Shown piece by piece: positions 1-11,316 of a stretch of DNA of 64,000 nucleotides. The DNA is from Anaeramoeba flamelloides (lineage: Eukaryota > Metamonada > Anaeramoebidae): positions 1,178,001 through 1,242,000 of the forward strand of contig JANTQA010000020.1 of NCBI GenBank assembly GCA_027625915.1, read 5' to 3'. Every line of letters starts with the position of its first letter. The stretch's first letter is position 1. Under the pieces are notes generated by a model. The model saw nothing but the letters and a program-made list of their open reading frames with translations, was not told the origin of the DNA and made no database searches. Made by a program: the position numbers and the translations under genes.

Positions 1-883
1 ATTTTCAATTTCCTTTTTCAAATTGATCCACCAACTTCAACCTATTTCCTCGACTCAATTTGTTTAAGAAAAATGTGGGAAAGGCAGTGAAAACATTATA
101 CCTCTTTATAATTCTAATACCAGTATTTCAACCGCAAGCGATCTAAGAAAAAAAAAAACATTTTAGAATTATACATCGAAATGATAAACAGAACAAAAAT
201 AAAACTTCTATTAATTTTGTTTTTATTATTTGTAACATTTGATACACTATTGTTATATGCCTTTACCCATAATCAAAAATATCGAAAAATCCTTGGTTTT
301 TTTATAATATTTCTAATATTATTATAAAAAAGGATTCAAACTCTTTATTAGCCTTAGTGGGTAATAAACTTATTTTTGAGTCTTTAATTAAATTTCTAAA
401 TTTTTATTTAGGAATTCGGGCAAATAAGAGGGGTCAATAACTCCTCCCTTAAATAATAAAAAAAAAAAAAAAATCCTTGGTTTTTTAACTTATTTTTGAA
501 ATAATAAAAAAACAAAAAATCAAATAAAATAACATGTAAAACATTTTGTAAAATCTATAAAAAAAAATACATGATCAAGAAAATGTGCAAAAATTAATAA
601 TAGGAGCATGATTTATTTTGGAAAAAAGAATCAATAATAATTCTTTCCTAAGAAATTTAAAATCATTATTGTTGTTTGAATTTTAAATTTCAAAATTATT
701 CTCTGTCAAAAAAAAAAGATCATTTTAAATCAAAAAACAGAATAAAAAAAGTTTTTTTCATATAATTAATTCAAAATGGATGATCGGTAAGAAATAGAAA
801 TAAAAATAGAAATAAAAATAGAAATAAAATAAATAAAAAAAAAAAACACAATTTAAATTAATTAATTATCTTGAATTTTTTGA
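1..883. other. gene-free spacer
   Basis: AT-rich spacer with no supportable gene. Around 90-150 it carries a decayed piece (an 'aagtgaaaa...ataccagtattt' motif) also seen near 17110-17180 and 19150-19205, so it probably holds part of a dispersed repeat. The words 'ccttggtttttt' and 'aacttatttttga' each occur twice about 120-185 bp apart (near 290/475 and 367/487). A short A-rich hexamer run lies at 790-835, just downstream of the first gene's stop. Confidence 0.6.
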
Positions 884-2098
884 TTAATCATCAAATACGG
901 TTTTGAGATCAATAACTTTCCAGGGATTGTCAAAGTCTGTGTAAGGATTTCCTGAATACATGGAGCATTTTTCATTATTTAAATCCATTAATGCTGTTGT
1001 TAATGTTTCCATGCCAACATCGGGTGGGTTAGCATTTCTATAGATTGGCCAGTCGGTATTTGTATGGTCGCCAAGGATCTGTGCAATTTGCTTCATTGAT
1101 GTTGGGGGTGTCATTGCATCTGCTCTTTTAAGTCGTTCAATGCTGCTTGTGTCATCAAATTGTGCGACATCCATTCTGCGGAACATATTGAAATGGAAAT
1201 AGTGTTCGTTTGGCTCGATCCTTTTCACATTGATGCCCTCTGTTGAAACTTCGATATTAACTGTTTCCTTTTTAACAAGGTCGCCGATGTTGGCAGAGAA
1301 GGCAGAAGCGGCAGTAACGTTTTGGAGAACCTCGATCGCATCTTCGATGGAGGTGACGTCGATCATTGACCTCTGCAAAAACAATTTCAATTGGCCGACT
1401 TGGATCTTCTTTGGGAAGATTTCATTGCAAGAATAGCAGATTTTGTGGTTGTTGCAACCAAAGGCTACGCCCCAGATCACTCCCGGGTAGACGTATGTGA
1501 AATACTTAAAAGTGGTGTCTTCCCCACCAGATTTTTTAAAAGTTTGATCGACATAGATCAAAAAAGAGGTGTTTTTGACGTAAGGGTTCCCATCTTCATT
1601 GTGACCAAAGCCAATGAATTCGTCAGAGTTGACGTGCACATCAGAGCACCCCTTGTATCCAACAAAGTTTTTGTTGTTGTCTGCAACGCCGTTTTCGTTT
1701 TCATTAGTTTCTCCTCTAATTATAAGATTAATCTCTGCCTCCATTGTTAATAACATGATTTGGTAAAAGGGTATGTCAGTGCCATAGCTTAAGCCCACAA
1801 GCTCGGACATGTAATTTGGGAAGTAGTCGGTATTTGCAACAAGAAATTTGTTGTAAAGATCTTGGTTTTTGTTATACCATGGGATCAATTTGTCTTTTAG
1901 GGGCTTGTATTCAGAGACAAATTCACGAATCATGTCACGTGCATTTTCACCAACTTGTTTGCCAATGTAGTATGGGTTTGAGCCCTTGATATGGAATTCT
2001 GGGAAAGGGTTTTCACTGGATGGTGTGCTTGAACAGCTTTCTTGACAAATGAAAATAAAAAGAATGAGAAAGATTGTAATGAAATTTTGGTTCGTCAT
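884..2098 (-). CDS. secreted C45-family (acyltransferase / Ntn amidohydrolase-like) protein
   Basis: Intronless 404-residue protein starting at an ATG and ending in TAA. Residues 1-22 form a hydrophobic signal peptide ending in a Cys/Ser-rich stretch, so it is probably secreted or lysosomal. The body resembles the peptidase C45 group (acyl-CoA:6-aminopenicillanate acyltransferase, insect Tan beta-alanyl-amine hydrolase). The signature is G150-C151 in 'YKGCSDVH', where family members self-cleave before the Cys to expose an N-terminal nucleophile, followed by 'GHNEDG' at 165-170, which forms part of the active site. Family length is roughly 350-400, so it looks complete. Expected reaction: amide hydrolysis or acyl transfer on a small molecule. 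The substrate cannot be told from sequence. Family placement is fairly sure; the specific activity is inference. Confidence 0.8.
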   Translation of the reverse strand: MTNQNFITIFLILFIFICQESCSSTPSSENPFPEFHIKGSNPYYIGKQVGENARDMIREFVSEYKPLKDKLIPWYNKNQDLYNKFLVANTDYFPNYMSELVGLSYGTDIPFYQIMLLTMEAEINLIIRGETNENENGVADNNKNFVGYKGCSDVHVNSDEFIGFGHNEDGNPYVKNTSFLIYVDQTFKKSGGEDTTFKYFTYVYPGVIWGVAFGCNNHKICYSCNEIFPKKIQVGQLKLFLQRSMIDVTSIEDAIEVLQNVTAASAFSANIGDLVKKETVNIEVSTEGINVKRIEPNEHYFHFNMFRRMDVAQFDDTSSIERLKRADAMTPPTSMKQIAQILGDHTNTDWPIYRNANPPDVGMETLTTALMDLNNEKCSMYSGNPYTDFDNPWKVIDLKTVFDD

Positions 2099-3113
2099 TA
2101 ATTTTGTTTCTTTGTTGCTTTAGAAAAAAATTTGTTGATAGCTTGAGATTGCTTAAAGAAAGTTAAAAAAAATGGAAAAAAGAAAAAAAATAAAAAAATG
2201 AAAAACATTAGATTTTTCGCTCATGATTAACTCTTTAAACTTTTGTATTTTAGACAAAAAAGATCAAAAAACTACTTCATTCTTAATTTGGCAATCGCAA
2301 ACTTTAAGTTCATTTTCATTTTCTTTTTGAGAGACAAGAGAACGGTAAAAGTACGGAAAAATAGAAAAATTTTAATTCTTGTATTCGAATAATAAATTGG
2401 AAAATGTTTGGCTGAATATCTTTTTATTTTTTTCATAATAAGGAATCCAAGATTAATATCAAAGTGTATCTGAATTTATTTTGTTCAGCATTTATTTATT
2501 TTACACACTTGTCTTTTTTGGGTGTACTGTAAATCCTAAATGAAAGTTTCTGCAGAAATGAAAAACGATCAATGGGTTGATTTTTGATATCATTTATAAT
2601 TCAAATACGAGTATTCGATCGATACCTTGAATTAATCAACAATAAGATGGATATTACAAAAAGCCTTATTTTGTTCAGAAAAGAGGAATAAACGTTCAGT
2701 ATATTAATCCCTCTTATTGGAGTTGATGTTTTTTTTATTAATTTTTCATTTAAAGGCTGTAGGTACTTTTTACAAACTTTACTTGTCACAGTTCAGAGGA
2801 AACCCAATAATTAAAATCATTTCTTGAACTAAATACTAAAGGTTTAAATAAATAAATGGAATATAATATGCCCCTAAATCAATATATTTACTTATCAATT
2901 AAAAAATGGAAATCAAAAAAAAAGTTATTAAAAATTGAAAAAAAATTGTTTGTTTTCAGTATCTAATCTAGAATATTCGATACAATTATTTCGGTATTAT
3001 TCTTCTTTATTTTTAATTCTGGAATAAAAAAACTATTGTTTGGAAATTTTTTACAAAACTATTTAAGTGTAAAATCGAAAGAATTATCATAAATTAATCA
3101 AAATAAACTTCAT

Positions 3114-3639
3114 TTCAGCCAAAGTGGCCAAAAAAAAACGTTTTTTGTTTCAAATTTAAAATATTTTTTATAATCAACCTTCTAAGAACAAAGAAGAAAT
3201 AAGTTGAATAATACACATGAAAAATATTGATATCCATATTAAGAAAAACTAATAATTCAATAGATTTTCTTAAAAAAATAGAAAAACTCGAATTCTTTGG
3301 GAATAGTATATTGGGAAAATACAGCAATGTTCATTTTGATCTTCAATTAAAGATCAAAGAAAATGGCAATTAAAATAAATATAATTCCTCAGCAACTATT
3401 TTTACTTTCAATAACATTAAAATAACACATTTTTAATAAGTGATTATCGATCTTGCAATAAAAAAAAAAAATTCAAATTAATTAGATATCAAAAAAAATT
3501 GAAAAAAAAAATAAAGTAAAATAAGAAAAAATGATTTCAATTTTGAAAATTTCCAAAATTAATTTTTTTCTTCTAATTTCTATGCAAATGCTTTAAGCAC
3601 ATGTATTATACCATTACAACTGGGCCCCTTTGAATGAAA
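3114..3639 (-). mobile_element. non-autonomous TIR element, CAGTCAAAGGGGCCCA family, copy 1
   Basis: The left end reads 'ttcagccaaagtggcca' and the right end 'tgggcccctttgaatgaaa', which are imperfect inverted repeats. The interior matches, in reverse orientation, those of the copies at 7468-7980 and 16708-17384 (shared features include the 'gatatcaa' / 'ttcttatttgttctt' stretch and the 'gcaaatgctttaagcacatg' stretch). No transposase frame survives; the ~70-residue frame at 3115-3327 is just the A/T-rich interior. Confidence 0.65.
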
Positions 3640-3959
3640 AATAGTTTATATTTTAATTTTTCATATCGATAATAAAAGGACTATTTTGGGGTTTAAATTA
3701 TTTAAATAGATCTGGCTATGAATTTATGTTCTATTTAGTTTAAAATCCACTTCAGGGTATTTTTTTTTTGGAAGAGATAATAACTAATAGTTTTGAAAAT
3801 ACTCTATTCATCTAAAAAACTCAAATACGAAAAAAAAAATAAATGATAAATATTCCGTGTTTACGTTTTTTTTTTTTTAAAAAGAATTCGGTAAAACCTC
3901 TGATTTTTTTACTCTATTCTTGCGAATTCTGTAAAAACTATCAAAAAGTCTCCGTAGAT

Positions 3960-4340
3960 TACTTTTAAGTGCCTAATTTTTCTCCGGGTTTTCTACTTTA
4001 TATGTAAAGTGTTCTAGTTTTTTTTTTTTTTTTTTTTGAGGTTTTTTATTTTATTTGTCAAGTTGTCAAGGTTTTTTTGAGTTTTTTTTACTTTAGAAAT
4101 AAACAAAAAATTTTAATAAATTTTCGGTTTATTTCTAATGTAAAAAAAAACAAACGAAAATCTATTGATTTTCGAAATAAATAGAAAAAATAAAAAAACC
4201 TAACGAAAATCTATTGATTTTCAAAATAAACCAAAAACTCAAGAAAACATAATTGTAGTTTTTTTTTTTTTGGAATAAACAGAAAATTAAATTAATCTTT
4301 CGGTTTCCCTAATAAAAAGTATTTTTTATAACATTTTGTA
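3960..4340. repeat. dispersed palindromic repeat (ggtttatttc ... gaaataaacc)
   Basis: The region alternates 'ttcggtttatttc', 'gaaataaa', 'cctaacgaaaatctattgattttc' and poly-T blocks that can pair with one another. A related block lies at 51190-51410 (with 'gtgttctagttttttt', 'cctaacgaaaattt' and 'aaaactcaagaaaacctaatg') and a shorter one at 51815-51900. No coding potential. Confidence 0.5.
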
Positions 4341-4569
4341 ACGGTGTTATAAACTTGTTGTAACCATTATAAATGTTCTATAATTTTGAATAAAAACTTA
4401 AATATCATAATTTTTTTTTCCCAAATGTGTTATAAAATTTGTAACATGTTATAAGCTCGTTATAATAAATTTTATTTAAAAAATATTGAAAAAATCATCA
4501 TATTAAAAAGGAAATTTTGTGATAATAATGTTATATAGAGGTTAAAAAAAATTTTTTTTATTAGGGTTT

Positions 4570-4970
4570 ATTTCAAAAATTAAAACAAAAAACAAACTGA
4601 AAATCAAAAAATTATATTTTCTAGAATTTAAAAGTATAAATAATTCTTTAATAAATCAAAATAATTTGATTCTCCATTTAAAAGATATTCGCTAGATTTA
4701 AAATACTTTTAAAATATAATAAAATGACCTCTTAACAATAAGAAAAAAATATTTCAAATTTTTTTACTATTAAATTTGAAAAAAATATTACTATTACTAG
4801 ACAATTGGGTTTTTATACTTAAACTATAAAATATCTTTAAAAATAATTTTTTGATAAAAGATTTTTTATTTACCAATATTGTTTATTATCAGTGAAGTTA
4901 TTAAAAAGTGTAAAATTAGCACATTTTTATTTTTTTTGAATAATTTTTTCATGATTGTGTAGAGCGAGTC
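4570..4970 (+). repeat. dispersed ~350-400 bp repeat, copy 1
   Basis: Aligns in direct orientation with 44380-44720. Shared stretches in the same order are 'ataaataattctttaat', 'ttgattctccattt', 'ttttactattaaatttgaaaaa', 'ataaaatatcttt' and 'gtttattat' followed by 'gtgaagt' / 'gtggagt'. Ends and class are unclear. Confidence 0.55.
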
Positions 4971-5335
4971 ACTAATTTTCGTATTTTTGTAATAACCAAC
5001 AATTGGTTTGATGATTTTCAAAGATCACTCCAAAAAATATCATCACATTTTTCAAGCTTTCATCCTTTTCACAATCTTTCAAACAATTTACAAACCTTTC
5101 AAACACTTTTCAACAACTTTAAAGGGGAAACGAGTTGCAAAGCTGATAAACTTTGTCAAATTCACGAGATGTTTGTAGTGAAGTTAATGAATATAAATTC
5201 ATTTTTTTCATTTTTTTTCTTCTTCTCAAAGTATTTTTTTGGTGGTTGAGGGATTCCTTTGAAATATTAATCTTTTTTTTTGAATTAAAACCCAACCTCA
5301 CCAAATTCCAGTTTCACCAATTAGAAATAAAACAC

Positions 5336-6397
5336 ATGGAAAAAAAACCAGTTGTTCTTGATCTTGGGAGCTATTCGATCAAATATGGGATTGGCGGGAG
5401 TAGTTTACCAGGGCTGTTTCTCGGAGAAGAGATTGGAACAGGCTTTGAGTGTGGGAAAATTAGTGATTGGGAAAGATTAAAAACAATCTTAGCGATCATC
5501 ATGAATGAACGAATTGAACTTGACCCTGAAGAAACAAACGTTCTTATCTCTGTGCCTTTTCACAATCTTTTCGAAATCGATGAAAAAATATGCAAGTATT
5601 TTTTTGAGCGTTTCAATATTAATGCAATATATGTCGCATTACAACCAGTTCTTTCTCTTTATGGCTCTGGTTTAACTGACGGTCTTGTTGTGGAAGTCGG
5701 GTATTCTCAAACTCAAATTGTTTCAGTTGCAAATGGATATGCAATTTGGGATTCAATTGAAAGCAATAATGTTGGATTGAAATTAATTTTTACCAATTTG
5801 AAAAACAAATTAGAAGAAAACGGTCTTAATTTGAATTACAAATCAATTCAAAACCTTATAAAGGAGCACTGTTTTGTTTCTCAAAATATAGAAAAAGAAA
5901 AAGAAAAGGAAAAAGAAAAGGAAAAAGAAAAAGAAAAAGAAAAAGAGCAACAAAAAAATAAAAATGATTATAAAAATGAAAGGTATTCTTTTCAAACCTC
6001 AAGTGATCGGTTTCTTTTTCCAGAAATCCTATTTAACCCCTCAATGGCAGGAATTAATGAATTGTCGATCCAAGATCTGATTAAAAAATCGCTTTCAAAT
6101 TTCTCGATTGAAAAAAGAAAGGATTTTGTCAAAAATATTGTTTTTTCTGGTGGAGCAACAAATATTCCTGGGTTTGAAGAAAGACTAGCAAACGAATTGA
6201 CGGATCTTTTTAATATTCAGATCAAGAAAAGAGCAAATTTAAAATTTAATAAAAGCTACTGTTCTTATATTGGTGGTAGTATTCTTTCCTCACTGAATGA
6301 TTTCCAAGCATTTTGGATCCCAAAAGAGCAATATAAACAAGATGGAGTCAAAGTGGTATACAAATGTTATCAGTCTCGACCCGAGAAGAAAAAATAA
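5336..6397 (+). CDS. divergent actin-related protein (ARP)
   Basis: The start is placed at the ATG at 5336 because the actin fold begins immediately ('MEKKPVVLDLGSYSIKYGIGG'), whereas the 61 upstream in-frame residues are an F/I-rich leader read-through. The product is 353 residues. Phosphate loop 1 is 'DLGSYSIKYG' (about 9-18); the second nucleotide loop lies in 'GLVVEVGYSQTQIV'; the C-terminal adenosine-site motif is 'VFSGGATNIPGFEERL'. A Lys-Glu repeat of about 22 residues (184-206) replaces part of subdomain 4. It is shorter and more divergent than conventional actin (~375), and I cannot assign it to a numbered ARP class. ARPs act in nucleation, dynactin or chromatin remodelling complexes; which applies here is unknown. 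It ends in TAA. Confidence 0.8.
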   Translation: MEKKPVVLDLGSYSIKYGIGGSSLPGLFLGEEIGTGFECGKISDWERLKTILAIIMNERIELDPEETNVLISVPFHNLFEIDEKICKYFFERFNINAIYVALQPVLSLYGSGLTDGLVVEVGYSQTQIVSVANGYAIWDSIESNNVGLKLIFTNLKNKLEENGLNLNYKSIQNLIKEHCFVSQNIEKEKEKEKEKEKEKEKEKEQQKNKNDYKNERYSFQTSSDRFLFPEILFNPSMAGINELSIQDLIKKSLSNFSIEKRKDFVKNIVFSGGATNIPGFEERLANELTDLFNIQIKKRANLKFNKSYCSYIGGSILSSLNDFQAFWIPKEQYKQDGVKVVYKCYQSRPEKKK

Positions 6398-9300
6398 TCA
6401 CAAGCATATCTAGACTAATTGTGAAAATCATGATCATTATCATAATAATCATAATAGTCATCATACTAATAATTCGTGTTATAATTATTGGAGGCACGTA
6501 CTGTATTAAATAAAACTCAATGCTCTATTGATCTAATAAACAATATCAATTTTTAATATTTTTTCAATTGTCAGAAAAAAAAAATTGTCAAATCTAAAAA
6601 AAAATTATAAAATAATTAAAAGGAAAATTTTTCAGATATTTTTCTTCTTATTTTTTGCTGATCAATCAAAGGTATCTGAAATTGAAATTGCTCAAACTGG
6701 ATTAATATCCATTGAAAAACTCTTAAAGCCAATTTCACATGAATAAAAAAATCATAGCAACAAAAAATAAACCCAAAAAAATTCACTAATTCTAATTTTT
6801 AGAATTAAATACACAAAATTTGGAAAATTGAACATAGCTTAAATTTTGATTTCATTTGAGGCTTTGAATTCTATTTTAAATCTACTAATCAATCTTATTT
6901 TTGGACTTGTTTTTTTTTTTTGTTTTAAAATATAGAGAAAATAAAGTTAATAAATATCAGAAAATGAAGAACTTTCACGACCATTTTACAACCAAATTCG
7001 ATTTGTCAATTTTTTTCTGGAATGGTAAATCAAAATCACAAATGTGAATATAAAAGGATAAATACACCCTTTTGTTACAATTAATTTTTAGTCAAATATA
7101 ATTTATTTTCATTTTCCATTTTTCATTTTGATCAAAAAAGGCAAAAGACGAAGAAAATAAATAAATAATATCAATTAAAGAAACTTTACTTTATTATTTA
7201 TTTTTTTTTTCCAAAAAACTTTTATTTTTTTTTATTTTTCTAACAGATCCCTACTGAAAAAAGTTTTTTTTAATTCATTTTTTTTTAAATTCCATTTTAT
7301 CAAAAATTTTTAACAAAACAGATAGCAAAATTTCTCTATATTTCCTGAATATTTTTGTTCAAAAATTCCATTAGAAATATTTTCAATTTCATTCCTTTCT
7401 TATATATATTATTATTCATTTTGATTTCTCATAAAATTATTTAAATTTGTTTAGCATCTAAACCATAATCCAGTCAAAGGGTCACATTTGTGGAGAGTGA
7501 ATTGTATGTATGTAAAGGGTTTGAATTCGATATCGAAAAAAAATTTATTATTGGAAATTCAAAAATTGAAATAATTTTTTCACATTTTTACTTTTTTTAT
7601 GATTTTTTTTTGAAACTTAATTCATTTGTAAATTTTTTTTTTCGCAAGATCTATAGTAACTGGGTAAAAACATGTTTTTCTGAATGTTATTGGTAACATA
7701 AAAATGATTGTAGAGAAAGAATATTGATATCTATTGGAATTTTATTTGATCTTCAATAGGAAAGATCAAAATAAAAAATGTTGTTTTTCTTAATGGGGTT
7801 ATTGGAATTTGAGTTTTTAGTATTTTTAAGAGAATCCCTTGATTTAATAATTTTATTACAGGTGGATATCAACTGTTCTTTGATGTGTATCATTATACGT
7901 ATTTCTTATTTGTTCTTAAAAGTTTAATTATATAAAATAATTAGTATTGGAAAAAAAATGTTGTCACCTTTGATAGAAACAGATTTTGTGTATATATATT
8001 TGGTCTTTTTTTTTTTTTTTGTTTTTTTGAATTTCTGATATTTTAAAGATTATTAATATCGAATTTAGACTAAAAATTTAAATTTACATTAGATTTTTTG
8101 TCAATTAATTGTTAAATAATATAATCTCCATTCTAAAATTAATTATTTTTTTACTAATAAAAATTTATATAAGAGAAAAATATCTGGAGAACAACTAAAC
8201 TATATTCCAAAAATTTGGACAGAGTTTAAACAGTTGAAAGAATAATAATACTACACTTTACATTCAATTTGGAAAGAATTTTGATTTTACAAACTATTTC
8301 ATTTTTTGTCTTTTTTGTTTTGTTTTTCATGAACTCTTTTACAGTTGCGTAAATCTGTTTTGTTAGATCGGAAATTTTTTTTCAATGGTTGATAGAAGGT
8401 TAGTGTTGAGTTTGTAGAAATTGAAAAATTACATACAATTGGTGGATGGTATCTTATCATTTGATCGAAAAACAATTTTTGGTGAAATTTCAACAAATTA
8501 ACCAATACATTTTTTTTGTTCAGCTTGTTTCATGATTTTGGAGACACTAATTTTTATTTTTGAGTTTTATATTTTTTTAATTTATTTGGACGAAAATGAT
8601 TACTTATTAAAACATTAATACTGGGTAACTTAAATGTTGCTTTATATTACTTTTGGAAAAATACAATAAATTGGTTTTTTTTTTTTATGTATTTTTGATT
8701 TTGGGTATTTCCAAATTTTTCTAATGGGGTTTAATATTCATATAAACACTTCATTATTCAAAAATTGGTGGGGTTTTGAAGTTTAATCATCTGATATTAT
8801 ATCAATTTAAGTATATATGTGTCTATTCTAAGAAAAATATTTAAAGTATAAATATAAACATTCAATATCATTTTTTGAGAGTCTATCTGGAAATATAGTA
8901 ATGTTTTAAAAAAAAATAATTTCTTTTTGACCTACAACAGGAAATAATAAGCAATAGTTATCATCGATACCAATCAAATTAATTAGATAATATTAAAGTG
9001 AAATATTTGACATTATTTCAATTACTGAAGAAAGTGGATTAATTATCAAAAATTACAGCTACAAACCTAATTTCAATAAATGAAAAAAAGCCTTGTAATA
9101 AAAATAAAAAAAAAAAATAAAACCAAATAGAAAAGCTCTTAAATTTTATTTCAAATTTTTATTCATGATTTTAATAAAATATTTTACTCAAAAATATTTA
9201 TTCTACAATTAGATTAATCTAATTATATTATTATTAAAATTAACATAATATAATTATAGCCTGTAGTCTTATTTATTTAGTAAAATAAATAAATCAAAAA

Positions 9301-9784
9301 TGGATTGAAAATCATTTCAATAAATGACTTGAAAAAAATATATAAAAAGTATTTCACAATTTTTTTTTAAAAAATAATTTGCTTTTGATATTGAAGGGTA
9401 AGAAAAAATAGATAATGTAACAAAAATAATAAAAATAAAAAAATAAAAAAAACAAGGTTTGTATAAAAAGAAAAACAAAATTAAAAGAAGAATGGATTTA
9501 AATGGAAAAAGAAGTGATTGGAATATTATTGAATCGCATTAATAAAAAATAAGAAGTGTTTTTTTTTTTTTAATGTTTGTAATAAACTTAAAAAAATAAA
9601 ATTAATAAATAAAAAAAATGGTATGTCTCTATATTAACTATCTCTAATAATCAGAATTATTTCAAAATATAAATTCAAAGATATCACATAATTATTTGGA
9701 TTGGTAAAGTGTATTCGATCATCTGTTGTGATTTACTCTATCCTCTACTTTATTACGACAATAATTTGTGGGACAACTTGAAAT
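6398..9784. other. spacer
   Basis: The first ~100 bp after the actin-related gene is an ATCAT-rich 3' flank. A TIR element lies at 7468-7980. The remainder (7990-9784) is A/T homopolymer-rich sequence in which I see no gene, RNA or clear repeat. Confidence 0.55.
7468..7980 (+). mobile_element. non-autonomous TIR element, CAGTCAAAGGGGCCCA family, copy 2
   Basis: The left end is 'ccagtcaaagggtcaca' and the right end 'tgtcacctttgatagaaac', an imperfect inverted pair. The interior runs parallel to 16708-17384; for example 'ttgtttttcttaatgggg', 'gaatttgagttttt', 'tttcttatttgttctt' and 'aattatataaaataatt' occur in the same order. Contains no credible transposase. Confidence 0.65.
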
Positions 9785-11316
9785 TTAGGTCGTGGAATGA
9801 TAAGGAAAGTTACCTTTTAAATTGTCATAAAATAATTCTTCTTTTAAAAAAAAATTACAAAATTTTTTATCGGCACCGATATGCTTTGAAGAGTTTAAAT
9901 TGGATTCTGTACTCAGGGTTTCAGATAAAGTTAAATTTTTTTGGTCTGTTCCTGATTTTTTTGAATTTGTTGGGCTTTTTTTGTTTCCCTTTTTAATTGG
10001 TGTTTCCTTTTTTATGATAAGTTTTTTTGTATTTTCAAAATGATTGTTCGCAATTGTATTCTTATCGAAATTTTTTTTTTTTTTATTTTTGATCTGATTT
10101 TTCTTCTTGTTCTTGGATTTAAAATCATTTTTCTGAATGTTAGTGTTTTCATTATTGGATTTTTTCAAAGAAGATTCTGTTATTTCTGACTTTGCCGTTT
10201 CATCATATGTAGTTTCGGAAGTACTTTCCGAGGATGTTGTTATTGTTATTCTTCTAATTCTGTCAATTTGCTTGTTTCCCTTTTTTTCCCATTTTTTGAT
10301 TAATTTTTGTTTTCCCTTCCCATTTTCCTTCACTTTCTCCTTCGTCTCGCCTTTCTTTTTCCTTCTTCCCTTCCATTTCCCCACCCCATTTCCCTTTACC
10401 CCCCCTTGATTCTTTCCATTAACATAGATTCCTTCGTCGAGTAATTCGTATTCGTTTATGTTCTCATTGCTTTCTTTCATTTTTCTTCCCCAGACACTTT
10501 CTTGATAAGAAGGGATCGGGATGTCTTTCATTTTGTTGATTTCGAATAGCAAACTTTTATCAACTTTGTGTTAAACCTGCTTGGGATAAATACTTGAGCT
10601 TGATTTAATGGAAATAGAAAGAGATGGCACCGCCTTCTTTGAATCTAAAGGGCCATCGCTGACAGTTTTGTCATATTTTTGTTTGTATTCAGAATCTAAA
10701 AAATTCTTGATCCTTCTTGATTTCTTTTGCTTCAAGTAATTTTTCTTTTTGTAATTCTTAGGGGTCATTGTTAATTTATAAGGTTTTTGCTTTTTCTTAT
10801 GTCTTCGTTTGAATGGCGCAAGTGATTGCATTTTCTTCTTGAAAAGTGATTTGTCCCAATCCAAAGAATGATCACATTTATATTTGCCTTCTTTGACAGC
10901 CTTTTGTAATAATGATATTAAATAATCATAATCGATGCTATCTTCAAATTTTAATGTTTTTACATATTCATAAAATTTTGCAAACTGGATCTACAGCCCT
11001 TTAACTAATGATACTGAATTAAACTTTTTTTTTAATTCAAATATTAATTGACGATCTTTTACTTGGGACCAGGGCAACTCGCCTTTTAAAAATTCAACCA
11101 ACAGATATAACAACGACCAGATTTCATCCCTTCTCGAAAGATCAATTCCCAAATGGAAATTTAATGACGCATATCTTGTGGTGCCTCGGAACCCCATTTT
11201 TCCCCGTGGCTGTAATAATTTTCCTTCTTGATCTAAATATCTTCTTGCTAAACCAAAATCCAATAAGCATATAGTCGGCAAATTATCATTTTTTTTTTTT
11301 TTTTTGAAATCAATTT
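9785..11316 (-). pseudogene. tau-tubulin-kinase/CK1-like kinase, C-lobe and tail, two in-frame stops
   Basis: The minus strand reads 'LLDFGLARRY' (DFG), 'GFRGTTRYASLN', 'DLSRRDEIWSLLYLLVEF' and 'GELPW', the C-lobe signature of TTBK/CK1-type kinases. The frame is then broken by TAG at 10991-10993 (where relatives have the conserved 'P.EF' segment), continues in the same frame as 'QFAKFYEYVKTLKF', and is broken again by TAA at 10571-10573. Beyond that, the same frame runs to TAA at 9785 as a Lys/Asn/Ser-rich tail. So three open pieces lie in one frame with no length change. An acceptor ('ttaag|aaattg') fits at 11316/11317, followed by a poly-Lys stretch encoded by an A-run. Either a young pseudogene, sequencing errors or stop readthrough. 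The family call is secure; whether it is functional is not. Confidence 0.7.

Larger units (their letters stand above)
2099..5335. other. spacer rich in dispersed repeats
   Basis: No supportable gene; the short open frames here lie inside repeats. It contains a TIR element at 3114-3639, a short repeat at about 3765-3840 that reappears at 43155-43235 ('actctattcatctaaaaa'), a poly-T / 'ggtttatttc' palindromic repeat at 3960-4340, a GTTATAA-rich patch at 4330-4460, and a ~400 bp repeat at 4570-4970 shared with 44380-44720. The last ~300 bp (5030-5330) is C/T-rich and probably serves as promoter and leader of the actin-related gene. Confidence 0.6.

Noticed and set aside
1230-1750. Plus-strand frames of 68 and 119 residues
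   Set aside because: Antisense to the C45-family gene, which has a signal peptide and catalytic motif on the minus strand.
5153-5335. N-terminal extension of the actin-related protein
   Set aside because: The extension is F/I/L-rich read-through of pyrimidine-rich leader; the actin fold starts at the ATG at 5336.
10571-10993. Reassigned stop codons explaining the kinase frame
   Set aside because: All other long genes contain no internal TAG or TAA in frame and end in TAA, so a changed code is not supported.
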